NCBI GenBank assembly: GCA_000727475.1
Contig: KL647319.1
Location: forward strand, 803,224 to 867,223
From: Sarcocystis neurona
Taxonomy: Eukaryota > Apicomplexa > Conoidasida > Eucoccidiorida > Sarcocystidae
Direction: 5' to 3'
DNA: 64,000 nucleotides
Part shown: positions 45,336-56,820 of the stretch, piece by piece
How positions within the stretch are numbered: position 1 is the first letter of the stretch
Layout of the letters: the number at the start of each line of letters is the position of its first letter
Made by a program: the position numbers and the translations under genes
Notes under the pieces: generated by a model
Seen by the model: only the letters and a program-made list of their open reading frames with translations
What the model was told of the DNA's origin: nothing
Databases searched by the model: none

Positions 45336-45851
45336 CTACGGTGTGCCAGGGGGTGTACGTACACCGAAAGCAAGCGCAGAGGGCTGACATATTGACGAGA
45401 GCTGCATCAGCATCTGCTGCTGCTGCTGGAGTTTCGTGTGAGGCTGCGTTCGCTCTAGCTGCGCCGTTCTGCAGTCCTGTCGCTCGTGCTGCTGGGACAG
45501 TTTGTCTCCACGTGATAGTGTGAGAACTTCACTACCGCCGAAGAAGTCGTCTGCTATCCTTACGAGGCGCTGCTGCAGTTGCTGCGCCTCTTGACGTGGT
45601 TCGCGGCGTCTGCTGTTGCTGTTGCTTTTTTGTTGGCTGGGCGACTGTGTCTCTGTGTGGTGGTTGCGATCGCTGCTGCCGCTTCTGCGCCGTGAGCGAC
45701 TGCTGTTGCAGCTGCAGCCCCGTCGGCGTGCTGCTGCTGCCGCTGCCTTTTCTGCTGCAGCCCCTGCTGAATGCCGGAACACCAGCGGGACGCGTGCAAC
45801 CACGTCGAATAGCGAACACGGCCTCTGCTGTTCTTGAGAAAAATGTCCTCT
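45336..45851 (-). CDS. Candidate terminal exon, unknown product
   Basis: A pyrimidine-rich acceptor (ACTTTTACAG) opens a 171-codon frame to TAG at 45336. It reads RGHFSQEQQRPCSLFDVVAR, an Ala run, Arg/Ser-rich and Gln-rich stretches, then LVRIADDFFGGSEVLTLSRG and a Gln-rich end. Composition is mixed and hydrophilic, as in other coding exons here. The last codons (GVRTPPGTP) include palindrome copy 6, so a donor at TTTCG|GTGTAC is an alternative end. Upstream exons are needed, as no ATG starts the frame. No family is recognised. Confidence 0.4.
   Translation of the reverse strand, partial: RGHFSQEQQRPCSLFDVVARVPLVFRHSAGAAAEKAAAAAARRRGCSCNSSRSRRRSGSSDRNHHTETQSPSQQKSNSNSRRREPRQEAQQLQQRLVRIADDFFGGSEVLTLSRGDKLSQQHERQDCRTAQLERTQPHTKLQQQQQMLMQLSSICQPSALAFGVRTPPGTP
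45352..45365. promoter_or_regulatory. Palindrome GGTGTACGTACACC, copy 6
   Basis: A perfect copy just before the stop of the minus-strand candidate exon ending at 45336. Confidence 0.65.
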
Positions 45852-46746
45852 CTGTAAAAGTATCCGCAGCACTCTCGTCTACACATACGGATATCCTACA
45901 AAGCCCACCCGCACACACACGTATGTACACACAGGATAACTTCTATATAAAAAGTGCTACAACTCTGTCATTTAGACTTATATAGGGAGAGACCAGATAT
46001 GTGGCGTGGCAGCTGCTGTAGCAGTATGCGCAGATACACGAGATGTGAACTTCGGGACAGGAGTACTTTCCTGGGATCTTTGTTGTCCGTTCACCCATAT
46101 AAACATATACATGTGCATGGTAGGGTGTCCCCGGCGAATAGGGCAGAAGACATGTGCGTTTGCACGTGATGTCTACATCGAAGAAGCAGCCGCCGTCGCA
46201 GCGCAACGCAGACAACAAACAGTGTTTGATAGGCGGAGCTGGAGCACCGGTTCCCGTGTGCGCCCATGTGGTGCAAATATTTGATGCCAACGTGGTGCGG
46301 ATATTCTTCAGAAATGGCGGTGCCGCACAGCGGACCGGTAGAGACGGGATGTGCACCACTGCTTTGTAGGCGGCACGCGCAAATATTCGTCTTCTCGTCA
46401 AAAAACGGCCTCTCGTTATTTTTAACGACGTTGTGTCAAAGTCGATCCGCGTTGGAAAATTCCACGAAAAGTGCGCATCTCTGGCTTGGCAGCTGGCAGC
46501 CAGACAGACACATCCGACACATCCATATACGTATCCATACATATATATGCATATATATGTCTTTTGAGAGCCGTGTAGCGATTCAAAGGGAGATGCATGT
46601 CCTTAGGAGCGTCACGCAGACAACAAATCCTTACTTAAATATATGTATGTAGCGAAAGAGAAGATGTGCACACACAGGAACGCTCGCCATTTTCTACAGA
46701 GAGTCTTTTTGACTCTGCTGCATGCGTAGTAGTACTATCGGCGGGG

Positions 46747-46760
46747 GGTGTACGTACACC
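46747..46760. promoter_or_regulatory. Palindrome GGTGTACGTACACC, copy 7
   Basis: A perfect copy in the spacer, preceded by a run of G. It lies 261 bases from copy 8. Confidence 0.65.
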
Positions 46761-47007
46761 CGGCTGTGGACGAGGACTCTGCTGGCTCGTGCTTCTGAGG
46801 CGCGGGGTGCGGCACGTTACATAAGTTCGCAGAGACAACGGCAGGGGAGAAGAGAAGAGCGCAGCACGCGTCAGCATCAGAGAACCTAAGACAAAGTGGA
46901 AGAAGAGAAGAAGTTGAGCCTTGTGAGGGAAAGAATTCTCCGGCTTGCTCTCGCGTGCGCGGGCTGTGCGCCGAGCCCGTCGCGCGCGTCACGCGCCGTT
47001 GCTGCGC

Positions 47008-47021
47008 CGGGTGTACGTACA
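47008..47021. promoter_or_regulatory. Palindrome GGTGTACGTACACC, copy 8
   Basis: A perfect copy in a GC-rich stretch about 310 bases downstream of the stop at 47329. Confidence 0.65.
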
Positions 47022-47328
47022 CCTCAAGAGCGCAGAGGAAGGCCCCGGGCAGAGCTCGGTGTCTCTGGGGTTGAGGAGTGCGTCTTTAGAAACGAGAAAG
47101 AACGCAGAAAACAGCAAGCAGAGTACAAGAAGGAAGTGGCTTCTGCTCTTTGAGCAGCAGAACGCCCGCGCACACATCGGACGCACTGCCGCGGCAACAA
47201 CACCGGCACAGCAGGAGCGGCGGCGGCGTCACGGCGGCCGGGGTGGACGCCGCCGCAGCGGGAGGATGATAGGAAGAGAGAAAAAAAAGGCGCCGAGGAG
47301 AACTAGCAGTGGCTGTAGACGTGTTATC

Positions 47329-47388
47329 CTACACATATGGGAAGAAAGTGGCAGGCTCTACAAATGCGAGGACGCGAACCTGAAGTTC
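47329..47388 (-). CDS. Candidate small protein, exon 2
   Basis: A GGCGTGGCAG acceptor opens ELQVRVLAFVEPATFFPYV and a stop, in phase 0 with the exon 1 donor. It would give a protein of 163 residues after removal of a 361-base intron. The ending looks like real protein, but I do not recognise the family. Confidence 0.35.
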   Translation of the reverse strand, partial: ELQVRVLAFVEPATFFPYV

Positions 47389-47749
47389 CTGCCACGCCGG
47401 TGTACCCGGGTGCCAGAAGGTGCAGCACAGACGAGGGAATGTGTTGCGCACCGGCGGACGGACACTTGGCGAGATGAGACAGACACATGCGCGCGGTGAT
47501 GGAAGAAGACGAGCTTCTCGCAGCAACAGAATAGAGGAAGGGTGCAGTAAGAGGAAAAGGCAACCACCGCAGGAGCAGCGCAGGCAGCGCGGGGGATGCG
47601 CCGGAGCAGCACCAGAAGACGAGCTCGAGGAGAGCAGGGGAGGAAGCAGCAGGACGAAGAGGACAGGATGCAGCTCCACAGGACAGAGAAATGGCTGAAG
47701 CAGAGGAGCGCCTCCGTGGCGCGGCGAGAGGCCGCTCGCCCCGTATTAC

Positions 47750-48181
47750 CTGCGTGTGTGGACGTGTGTGTCCGCAGATGTTTGACGGACGCAGCGCAGG
47801 AAGCGAAGGTGCACCGAGACGCTGCTCTGCACCTGTGGAGACACAAGTCTGCTGTTGCTGTGCTGCTACTGCTACTGTCGCTGCTCTTGCGGCTGCTGTG
47901 CTCCTGTTGCTGCTCTTGCTGCGCTGCCGCTGTTGCTGCCGCTGCTGTTGCTGTTGCTGCTGCTGCTGCGCAAAGCTCCCGGCTGCGGCTGCCCCCGCAG
48001 AGCCGCTGCGGCTGAGGCTCCGACTCCTCTGCAAGAGAAGAAGCCCGGGCCGGGCCGCTTCGTTGTTGGGTTTCCGTGCAGCTCGGTCACACCTCGAAGC
48101 GAGCGAGGAGAGAGCACGAAGAGAAAAAGAAGACGAGCAGGCGGACGCAGAAGCAGCGCCACCAGCAGAAGCGCGAGACAT
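47750..48181 (-). CDS. Candidate small protein, exon 1
   Basis: The ATG at 48181 opens 144 codons to a CACACGCAG|GTAATA donor, phase 0. The N-terminus (MSRASAGGAASASACSSSFS, then LRALSSLASRCDRAARK) is rich in Ser, Ala and Arg with no acidic residue for about 30 positions, which resembles a mitochondrial presequence. A Gln run and an Ala-rich stretch follow. The start is the first ATG of the frame. Targeting is an inference from composition. Confidence 0.4.
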
Positions 48182-51100
48182 GATGTGCAGCAGCAGCTCT
48201 CTCTCCCATCAAATAGCAACCCGCTGTACCGTACGGCACTCACAGTCTCTGCCGTGCTGCTGGGGCCCTCCACGCTTTCACCGTGCTCCTCCCATTGCTC
48301 GTGTCCTCCGCCTTCTACTACCGCTGCTGCTGAACAGCGTCATACACTAGCATACACGCTGCGCGTGCCACTGCCGCTGCTGGAGCACGGCGGCGAAGCC
48401 GACCCCGAGAACGTGCCGTCCCCAGGCAGCACGAGCAGCAGCAGCACCCGCAGAGAAGTAAGTAGCGGCAGGCGCGCCCCCGGCAGAATCAACAGCAACA
48501 GCCGCGGCGGAACTGGGCCGGTCCGCCACCACGACGTCCGAGCAGAGAACAGGGAAGGCAGCAGCAGCAACAGCAACTGCATACGGGTGAAACAGCGACA
48601 GCAGCGAGCAAGCTCGTATGTGTCGTATGTGTCCACGTGAGAAATCTGCAGCAAAGGCCATCCGCGGCGTACCAGCAGCAAGCAACGGAATGGATTGTCC
48701 TTCTTCACTGGGATTGTCTCGGATAGACCCACCAGTCCACGAGACACCCGTGCTGGCCGCAGCAGCTTTTCTCAACGACGCCGGCAGCGGCAGCAAGAGC
48801 AACAGGAACGCTTAACAGCAGCAGAGCGATAACTGCACTAGCAGCACCAGCAGCAGTAGTCATTAGTAGCAGCAGCACTAGCAGCAGCGACAGCAGTAGC
48901 ATTAGCAGCAGAGGCTATATCAACAGCAGTAGGAGCTGCAACCTCAGCAGCACCAACTCTACACAGCAGAATTTTAGCTAGCGGCAACACTGCAGTGGCA
49001 GCAGCGCCAACTTGAAACAGTCGCCCTTTACTAGCAGCAGCACGTGGAGTTCTGGTAGCCGCAGATGCCAATGAACTTTGATTAGCAGTAGTAGCGGCAG
49101 CCACTTCAGCAGCACCCGTGTGCAGCAGAAGCCGCAAAAATTCTCCCGAGATGAGAGACGCATAAAGCCCTGCAAACTTCCGCCTATCACCCACGGTTCA
49201 CGTGCCTGCGCATGTAGACGGTTTTCAAAGCGGGCCTATCGAACAACTTCCGACGTGTGTACTCCTCTCCTCCACCCTGGTCCGAAGGGCGTCCATCTTT
49301 CCTACCACCCGCAGGAGCCTAAAAGAAGCGGAAGACACGTTGACCACTTGCGCTCCTCCCTATTCCATTCTTCTGTTCCCACTGCTTTAACACATCTCTG
49401 CTTTGCAGACGCAGAATATTACTACGCAGTCATACGTATATGCATATATACATATATATATATATGTGTGCACGCACACACACCCCCCCCCACCCCACAC
49501 ACACACGTAAGCAGGGACGTATATATACGTATATGGATAGGAATATTGACATGGTATATATTTGTGAATAGCCATACGTCAACACTCCTGGCGTCATCCC
49601 ACGGGCGTGTCTGTCACTATCCACGCGCCTATATATAAGGAAGAGACTTTTGAACGCCATCTAGCAATTTAGTACGTCTCTACCGCCACTCTCTTCCTCT
49701 TTGGTTTAGGAAAGAAACGTACATGTTGATACATGCCTGCACTGCACTTTTGCAGGCCTTCACTTGCGGCACTCGACCCTATCGCAATTGTTGAACTTGT
49801 ACACGTGCGTCTCCCGCATGTGTAAAAAGTACCACAGCCGAACATACACGTATATCCATGCCGGTGTAAAAATAGAGAATGCCAGACCTTGTGACACACC
49901 TATATTCGTGCCGATGGAAATATAGAGAATACCAGACACTGTAAGAGAGGGAAAAAGAGAAGACGCTCTTCCTACACACACACACACACTCACACCCCCG
50001 CAGATGCACGTACAGCAACATATTCGCGTGCACCCACGTAAGTGCGCAAACGTGAGAGCATGCACATAAACGCACGCGTGAAAATTCGGTGAGCACAGCA
50101 TGACAAAGAGAAGGTGCGACCTACATCGATACACTTACACCTTAGTCCGTGGCCACCCCTCGACAGAAACGTAGGAAGGAATGAAGGCCTCAAGTGTACA
50201 GTTATGTGGACGTCCGATGTTTAATCGAAGAACTTCCGAATACGGTGGAATTTGTAACTAAAAACCATCAATTCATTTGTGGAGGCAGAGACATAAGGGT
50301 GGTGTACGTATTTTAAGACAGCCTGTGTGCATATACATACAGTAATGTATATACATAGATATATATATATATATACACACCTCTGGGCACACGCATATAT
50401 ATATATGAATATATATATATGCATATATATGTATGTACAGACGTCTGTGTATATGCATTCATATATATATATGTATGTATGTACATCTATATGTCTATAT
50501 ACACCTACATGGTGTAGTTTGTACATACGTACATATGCATGCTTTTGTGCTGATATACATGAAGTTTCACGCGTTCAGCGAAGCCACGTGTCTTCCTAAA
50601 CGTGTATACGCGCCTGTCTGCGGTTGTATTCCCGATACAACCACACGTGCAAGGAGATTCTCTCGTTACATCCGGCACGTGATGACATGCGCTGCAGCAC
50701 AGATAGTCACACGCCAACACTTTTCGCTTTACGCAGAAGAAACGTGAGAATGTGTGAAGGCTGAATAGAAGGAAGAAGAGAGAGAGAAGATGAAGTCCGC
50801 ACACGCGGAATATTGAAGTGACGAAGAAAGAGGGGTAGAGGAAGGAGGAAGGCAGTGCAAGGAGAAATGGAAGGACAAAACGTAAAGGCGGGGTGAAGAA
50901 AGTAGGAGACGACGAAGAAGAAGATGGAAAGTGGCAGGAGGAACTGACGACATACGGAACAGGGAGACGTAGAAAGAGAGAATACCAGAGGGAAGAGTAT
51001 GAGGGCGAAAAACAGCAGTCGGGAGGAAGAAGGCGCTAGAAACGACGCAAAGGAAAGTAAGGGGAACGCGTGGAACACTACAGACGGAGATGGAGGAAGA

Positions 51101-51590
51101 GATAGAGTCAGAGATGAAGGTGATGCGACGGAAGACGGTGACGGGGAAATTAAACAACGAGGAAAACAGAGCCTGCGGAAGAATGGAAGAAGAGGAAGAA
51201 AGAGAAGCAGACACAGAAATTACGCTGTTGTGCTTCTTCCGCTGCAGCTGCAGAGATTCGTCCCCGCAACAAAAGTGGCAGCTCACTACCACTCATATAT
51301 ATATATATATATATACGAAGTACACTTATGTATAAACGTGCGTACAACGGTGTCCTTTCTGCCTCTTTGTACACGGGGTAATAAATGCCTTCCTCATAGG
51401 TATACTAGACATCTCTCGTATTTGTCCATGCATTAGTGAAATGTGTTCACTAGTTTACCTTGTCGCTGTTGTATGATACTTACACAATACTTACACAACC
51501 ATACCCATGAGATTTTCGCAAGAGCTAAATCAACAATCTCGTGTAGCAGCGTGACTGCGGCATGTGACGAGAGAAGAAGCTGCTACTCAG
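48182..51590. other. Spacer with doubtful frames on both strands
   Basis: 48190-48640 is open on the plus strand (LRVPLPLLEHGGEADPENVP) and also on the minus strand, and neither can be chosen. 48800-49100 is a degenerate CAG-type repeat. A two-copy repeat of about 57 bases lies at 49850-49945. 50340-50500 is TA-rich. 50740-51230 is purine-rich on the plus strand. Confidence 0.4.
49850..49945. repeat. Two-copy imperfect repeat, period about 57
   Basis: The motif TATATCCATGCCGGTG with AATAGAGAATGCCAGAC and its variant TATATTCGTGCCGATG with ATAGAGAATACCAGAC follow each other. Confidence 0.7.
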
Positions 51591-52193
51591 CTACCTTAGA
51601 AAAAGGTAGTCACAAGAGCTCTTGTGTCTCGTGCGCTTTTGCCAGTTGTACACTGGTTCGCAATCGTTCCTGTTCTGCTGCTGCTGATGCTGCTGTTGGT
51701 GTTGCTGCCGTTGTGCTACATCTTCGGTTTCCCAATGGTTGCTGGTGCTTCTCTTCCTCGTCGTGACCCTGGTGCTGGCATGTGTTTTTGTTCTACATCG
51801 TTGCTGCTGCTTTCTCTCCTCTTCCCGGCTGAGGTATGTGTTTTTGTTGTACATTGTTGCTGCTGCTTTTTTCTTTCCTCTCGAGGCGCGACGGGCCTCT
51901 GTTCGTGGGTCTACGTTGCTACTGCCGCTGCTAGCGGTCACAGAGGCCGCTTCGCTGTTGGTGCTGCCGCTGCTTCTTCGTATTACTGCGGAGTCCGCTG
52001 CTGCAGTTGCTGCGACAACTGCCCGTATTGTCATTCTGTGCTTGTGTGTGTGTGTGTGTGTGTGTGTATCTTTGTGTGTTGCTGTTGGTGCGCGCGCTGC
52101 GACTGGTGGCGCTGCTAGCTGGTTCATGTGGATGCTGAGTGCGTCGCTGCTACTGTTGCTGAATCTGTCGCGGCGGCTGTATCCCTGCTGCAT
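51591..52193 (-). CDS. Candidate Gln/Thr/Ser-rich protein, unknown
   Basis: The frame is open for 200 codons to a stop at 51591. It has hydrophilic mixed composition, a His/Thr run from a (CA)n tract near 52050, a Lys-rich stretch, and a Gln-rich block (QRQQHQQQHQQQQNRND) before VYNWQKRTRHKSSCDYLFLR. A diverged internal duplication around TKTH/KNTY is visible at about 51770-51880. The first Met may not be the true start. Competing plus-strand frames are Leu/Cys-rich readings of CTG. No family is recognised. Confidence 0.35.
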   Translation of the reverse strand: MQQGYSRRDRFSNSSSDALSIHMNQLAAPPVAARAPTATHKDTHTHTHTHKHRMTIRAVVAATAAADSAVIRRSSGSTNSEAASVTASSGSSNVDPRTEARRASRGKKKAAATMYNKNTYLSREEERKQQQRCRTKTHASTRVTTRKRSTSNHWETEDVAQRQQHQQQHQQQQNRNDCEPVYNWQKRTRHKSSCDYLFLR

Positions 52194-54555
52194 CTGGCGT
52201 GCCGTTGATGTGTGGTTGCTATTACTACTGCCGCTGAGTCAGTTATTCTAGCGTCTGCAGGCTATTATGTTGCTGCTAGTCCTTCTGCATTAGCTGCGAA
52301 TAACGTCCCTCCTGCTGCTGTTACTGTTGCTACCTGCGTTGCTGCTGCCATCCTTTTGGTGGCGTGGCAGCTGCTTCACTGCAGCGTCTCAATACAAACG
52401 CAAGGAACTGCTGAAGTATCCTTATACGCACAGCACCTGTGTGCGCCGCCGCTCTTACTGCTAATGTATAGTACTCACATTGATTCGCAGCTGTTTTTCT
52501 TTTTACCGGCTGATGACGCCGTGGCTACATCCTAGATGATTACGTATACGCGCGTAGACACATGTGTACATATAGCCAGCCGAACACACTTTAGACATGT
52601 ATACATGTATGTATATGCGTGCGTATTACATTCGTTACCTTCATAGAGCGGGCTCCGCAAGGGCGCTATACCACAGGGGGACAGCACACAAAAGGAGGAT
52701 GACTCCGATCCTGGTGCCCCAATAGGCTCAAAGGCACTTCACCAGGAACTGCAGTACATGATGTAGATCTCTAGGTGTATGTTGCTCTTTGTCCTTTTTT
52801 CTGTTGCTGCTGCTGTTGTTGGAGTAAGCGCAGGGAGTCGCTGATGTTGACGCAGAAATGCATATGACGCATCGATCTTATACGCGTGCCTTCTCAGCTC
52901 GAGGACAATGCTGCTGCTCTCTCCACTTGACTGCAGCCGTTCCTGCGCTGCCTAGTGCTGCTGGAGCGCCTATGTACACTCTCCACTCTGAGTAAGATGC
53001 GTGAACTCGAAGTATATTCCTAGACAGAGCTGTACACATCCACGTACTGGCACTCGCACCATCCATATCAAGATCAAAGACCCTGTGTACGTACGAGCAC
53101 CCGGATAGCTATACATATATGCAAACGTATACTCATACGTTTCAGATACATGCAAAAATACCTGGACAGCCACAATCATATATCCGTAGACGCTCACGAT
53201 GGGCACGTGCGTGTGTACTACGTAGCATATTTTTCGTGAAATATACGTATATTCGAGTACTGAAAGGCAGCAGCGGCAGATGTCAAAATAACCGGGCAGC
53301 GCATATAGCGGCAGCAGGAGGCAGCTCACCGAGTGAGCGGCCCCTGCTAGAGCCGCACGAGAAGGGGCGCAGCAGGACGCACAGCAGCAAAAGCTGAAAG
53401 CAAGACAGAAGCAGTGAAAGAAGCATTAGCAGCAGGAGGGGTGAGGGGAGCTGCGCACCGCAGGCGCGTGCGGAAAAGGGCGGCAGACGAGCCGCAGGAG
53501 TGCAGGAGCAGCTGTTTGTACACCTCGGTAGAGGAAGCAGCAGTAGCAGCTCTCTACATCATCGAGGACAGCAACTCGGTATATCTCTTTGAAGAAAAAA
53601 GGGCGGTACACTTCACTTTCTCTTTCCCCTGTAAAAGCAGCAGACGCGGCTTTCTCTACCTTCCCAAAAAAAAGCAATAGGTCTTTGTCTCTCTTCATAG
53701 GTGATGCGGCATCAGCACCCTGTACCTCTCCACAAGAATCAGCAGTACCATATCGCTCTGTATTTCTCTCAAACGTGGGCGTGTGGTCTACGCCTACGAA
53801 AGTCGACTACAACGCCTGTGCAGGTGCAACTGTCGAAGTCTAAAAGACGACTCTATACACGCTGCGCAGAAGCCCACTACAACACCTCTGCAGCTGCAAG
53901 TGGAAAGCCTGACGCACTGCTACCCTTGATGTGCGGCACCTAGTAGAAACATGAGCAGTAGAGACCTGTCATAGCATGTGGCCGCGCATCAGCATCTAAG
54001 GGTAAATGACAAGCCTTGCTGCGAAACTTGTGAAGTGAGCGCTGGGCCACTCGATAGCGACCTCTGAAGCGTTAGAAGCAGCAGCAGCAGCTACCTCTGC
54101 GACTGTATTAGCCATAGCGCGAGCCATGTATACAGCGTTTGAGACAGCAGAAGTACAGCATATCATGTTCAACAGTACCAACCCAAAGTTGGACAAGCCA
54201 CACTAAGGCGGCACAACAACAAGCGCACGCACAATACAACTACGTTTATACATTTATACAAATACGTGAGTACACGTTTACTTGCCCACACGCATATCTG
54301 CTGGCGTATGACGCCTGTGCGCCGACAACGGTGGCGGTGCCTCGGGGTCTTTTCTCCCCTTGCAGACTGCAGCCGCCAAAGCGATTCATTCTCTAACAGA
54401 GAGAGCGGGGCTGCAGGGATGCTGCTGCAGCAGCAGCAGCCAAGTGAACCATCCAGTCATAGACGAATCAGAGCGCCAGGAGAGAGTAAGCACACGGCTT
54501 GTTGTGTCACTTGGAGGAAGAGCAGCAGCAACCCCTTCCACGCCGTCGTAGACGC
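52194..54555. other. Spacer, no firmly supported gene
   Basis: This holds degenerate CTG repeats to 52390, a TA/GC-mixed region at 52530-53250, and open plus frames at 53414-53680 and 53589-53843 with mixed composition but no convincing exon boundaries. A minus frame of 66 codons lies at 53996-54196. Confidence 0.35.
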
Positions 54556-55038
54556 ATGAAGTCATCCATCCGTACAACTGCAGTAGTCGAAGAGGCACTC
54601 CCAGCAGCAGCAACACAACGAAGAACAGCGGCCTCCCACGAAGCAGCAGCAGTGCCAGTCCCGCTCCCGTCATCAGCAGCAGCATGTAGGCAAGAGGAAC
54701 ACGAAGGCGAGAAGCAGCATAATCTCAGAGAGAGCGGAGAAGCGGCAACACAGCAACACGTCTTAAAGGCAGACAGCCGAGTGTTTGTTACAAGAGATTG
54801 TTGCTCCACCGCTGATTCTCCTACATCGAGCGAAGTCCTGGAACAGCATTTCTTTGTCCAGGCAACGATGCTCCACACGCAGAGAAGCGCCTGCGGAGAA
54901 GAGAATCAGCGAAGGGGTGAATTTCTGTCAGACGAATCTCTGTGCAGTAGCAGTGGGTTTAAATTATCATTTGCCCGCGCCCCTTTCGCGCGCCCATGCA
55001 GCGCGCAGTATTGTGCGTCGTGGCCGTCACTGCCCCAG
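54556..55038 (+). CDS. Candidate exon, unknown product
   Basis: The ATG at 54556 (MKSSIRTTAVVEEALPAAAT) opens 161 codons to a strong CCCCAG|GTGAGG donor in phase 0. The composition is ordinary in the second half (SRVFVTRDCCSTADSPTSSE, then SACGEENQRRGEFLSDESLC). The frame is open upstream of the ATG, so the start is uncertain, and the next exon was not found. No domain is recognised. An opposite-strand frame (54507-54878) exists but is Cys/Ala-rich. Confidence 0.35.
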
Positions 55039-55541
55039 GTGAGGGGCTTCTATAACTTGGTTCTGCGGCAACAGAAGCAGATGGCACTTCGTCCCTGCAA
55101 CAGGGCTGTCTGCCTGTAGACTGACGTGTGCGTGCTTCCCATTTCTAACACTTCGCACACGCGGATATTAGCGTTCACACCTACCGATATGTGTGTGTGT
55201 GTATAGGTATATGTTTGTCAAGAAGTATACGCATATTTATCTCTCTATATATTTATTTACCACACAGCCGTAGGAGGAGCGCAAGAAGGTGTATGGAAGG
55301 ATGTGTGTTGTTTTTTTGCGTCTCCCTATGGGGTGAAGGGAGGGGTCGAGACAAAAAATTGCATGCGCCGTAAGGCGACTTCCCGACGCGCGCCGACCAG
55401 CAGCAAAAGGTTCTGCAGACAGCAGCAGCAACGTACGCAGCTGCGTGCGGCGAGGATAACGAAGGGCAGGGCGAACGGACGCTCGTGTGGATGTAGTAGA
55501 CGCGTGTCATTTCTTCTGCTGCTGTCTCAGCTCTCATCGTC

Positions 55542-55754
55542 CTATCGTTGTCCGCGCTGCATTGGCTGCGGCTGCTCCTGCTGCTTTGTGAAAATGGCTG
55601 CTTCTTCTGCAGCACAGCGCGGAGGACCGTGTACCCCTACCCGTACCCATACTCCTGCCGCTTCAGCTTTTTTCACCACCGCATGTAGTCGTTGCTGTTG
55701 CTCCAGCAACCCCTGCTGCTGCTGTAGTTGCCTTGCCTGCTCCTGTTGTCGCAC
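55542..55754 (-). CDS. Candidate Gln-rich terminal exon, unknown product
   Basis: This minus-strand frame reads a Gln-rich coil, then LHAVVKKAEAAGVWVRVGVH and GPPRCAAEEAAIFTKQQEQP before a TAG stop. An adjoining frame upstream (55908-55760) is also Gln/Ala/Pro-rich and may be a preceding exon. It lies downstream of ALG2 on the same strand but is separated from it by the ALG2 stop. No family is recognised. Confidence 0.3.
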   Translation of the reverse strand: MRQQEQARQLQQQQGLLEQQQRLHAVVKKAEAAGVWVRVGVHGPPRCAAEEAAIFTKQQEQPQPMQRGQR

Positions 55755-56122
55755 GAGAGGCTTGCTGCTGCTGCAGCTGTTCCTGCTGCAGCACGGCGAG
55801 GGGCGGTGGTGGTGGTGCTGGAGCTGCGACTGCGCTTGTGGCTGCCTCCGTTATATGTCTATGGTGTTGCAGTAGCTGTTCCACCTGCTGCTTTTGCTGC
55901 TGCCCCAAGGATGCTGCTTCTTCCTCCTCTATGTTTGCTGCTGTTGTTGCTGCGGGACGTGCTACTGGTGCTGCGCTACGGCGGTTGCTGTAAGGCGTGA
56001 TACTGATGCTGGGCTACGGTTGTTGCTGTTCATCGCTCCATTCCTACTGCTGCTGCTTGTCGGCTGTCTGTTGCTTCTCCTTCTGCTATCATTGCGCGGG
56101 GTCTGCAGCAGCAGGCACCCGT

Positions 56123-56172
56123 CTAAGCGTCGATGCCGCGCATAAGCTCCCGCAAGCGTTTGTTGAAAACCT
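56123..56172 (-). CDS. ALG2: ALG2 mannosyltransferase, terminal exon e
   Basis: A 50-base exon completing the Glu codon, then VFNKRLRELMRGIDA and TAG. It fits the family's C-terminal SPEAFTEQLYRYV helix. The phase agrees with exon d. The acceptor is CGTCTGCAG after a CTG array. Confidence 0.82.
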
Positions 56173-56771
56173 CTGCAGACGGCCGCAGCAACAACAGCAG
56201 CAGCAACAGCAGCAACATCGGCAGAGCTAGCGTAAGGAGCAGCAGCAACAGCAGTAGCAACGTCAGCGGCATACGCAGCAGAAACTCGAGCAACAGCAGC
56301 CACACAACCTATGGCAGCAACACCAGCAGCAGCGGTCCAGCGAACCGCCGCAGCACCGCCAGCAGCCTGAGCAGCCGCAGTTGTCACCTCTGCAACAGTA
56401 GCAGCAAGAGCAGGGAGAGGAACGCATGCAAGAGGACACCTGCAACAACAGACTCAGCCGAGCACTGAACAGCGGCACACACCAAGCACTTTTGCAGCCT
56501 TCGCAGCAGCACTAGTTCCACTAGCAGCAGCAGCAAGAGAGAGAGCTGCAGCAGCAGCAATCGCGCAGCAGGGAGAAAAACAACAGTAGCAGGAGGGACA
56601 CCACCAGCAACCGAAACTGGGGGCAGCAGCATCAACCATCAGCAGCAAATGGAAGCAGCAACAGAAGCACGAGCCGCAGCAACGACGACAGCTGTAGGCA
56701 GCAGCAGCAACAGCAGCAGCAGCAACCAGCAGGAGGAAAAGAAGGCAGTGAGGTAAAGAGTAAACTCCTAC
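56173..56771 (-). other. ALG2 intron between exons d and e
   Basis: A 599-base intron made largely of diverged sense-strand CTG triplets that run into the acceptor. Confidence 0.55.
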
Positions 56772-56820
56772 CGACGCTGAAATGTTGTCTTGCTCGTTTC
56801 ATGCCCGCCCGCCGCATCTC
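56772..56820 (-). CDS. ALG2: ALG2 mannosyltransferase, exon d
   Basis: A 49-base exon coding EMRRAGMKRARQHFSV plus the first base of a Glu codon, matching the family's MGxAGRARVKEKFS. The acceptor is GGTTCGCAG and the donor GTCG|GTAGGA, phase 1. Confidence 0.85.

Larger units (their letters stand above)
45852..47328. other. Spacer, no firmly supported gene
   Basis: Unique-looking sequence at 46000-46480 is open on both strands without preference. Two palindrome copies lie at 46747 and 47008. GC-rich sequence fills 46930-47280. Confidence 0.4.

Noticed and set aside
53414..53843. Possible secreted or surface antigen exons
   Set aside because: The frames have mixed composition, but no signal peptide, Cys pattern or reliable splice sites could be shown.
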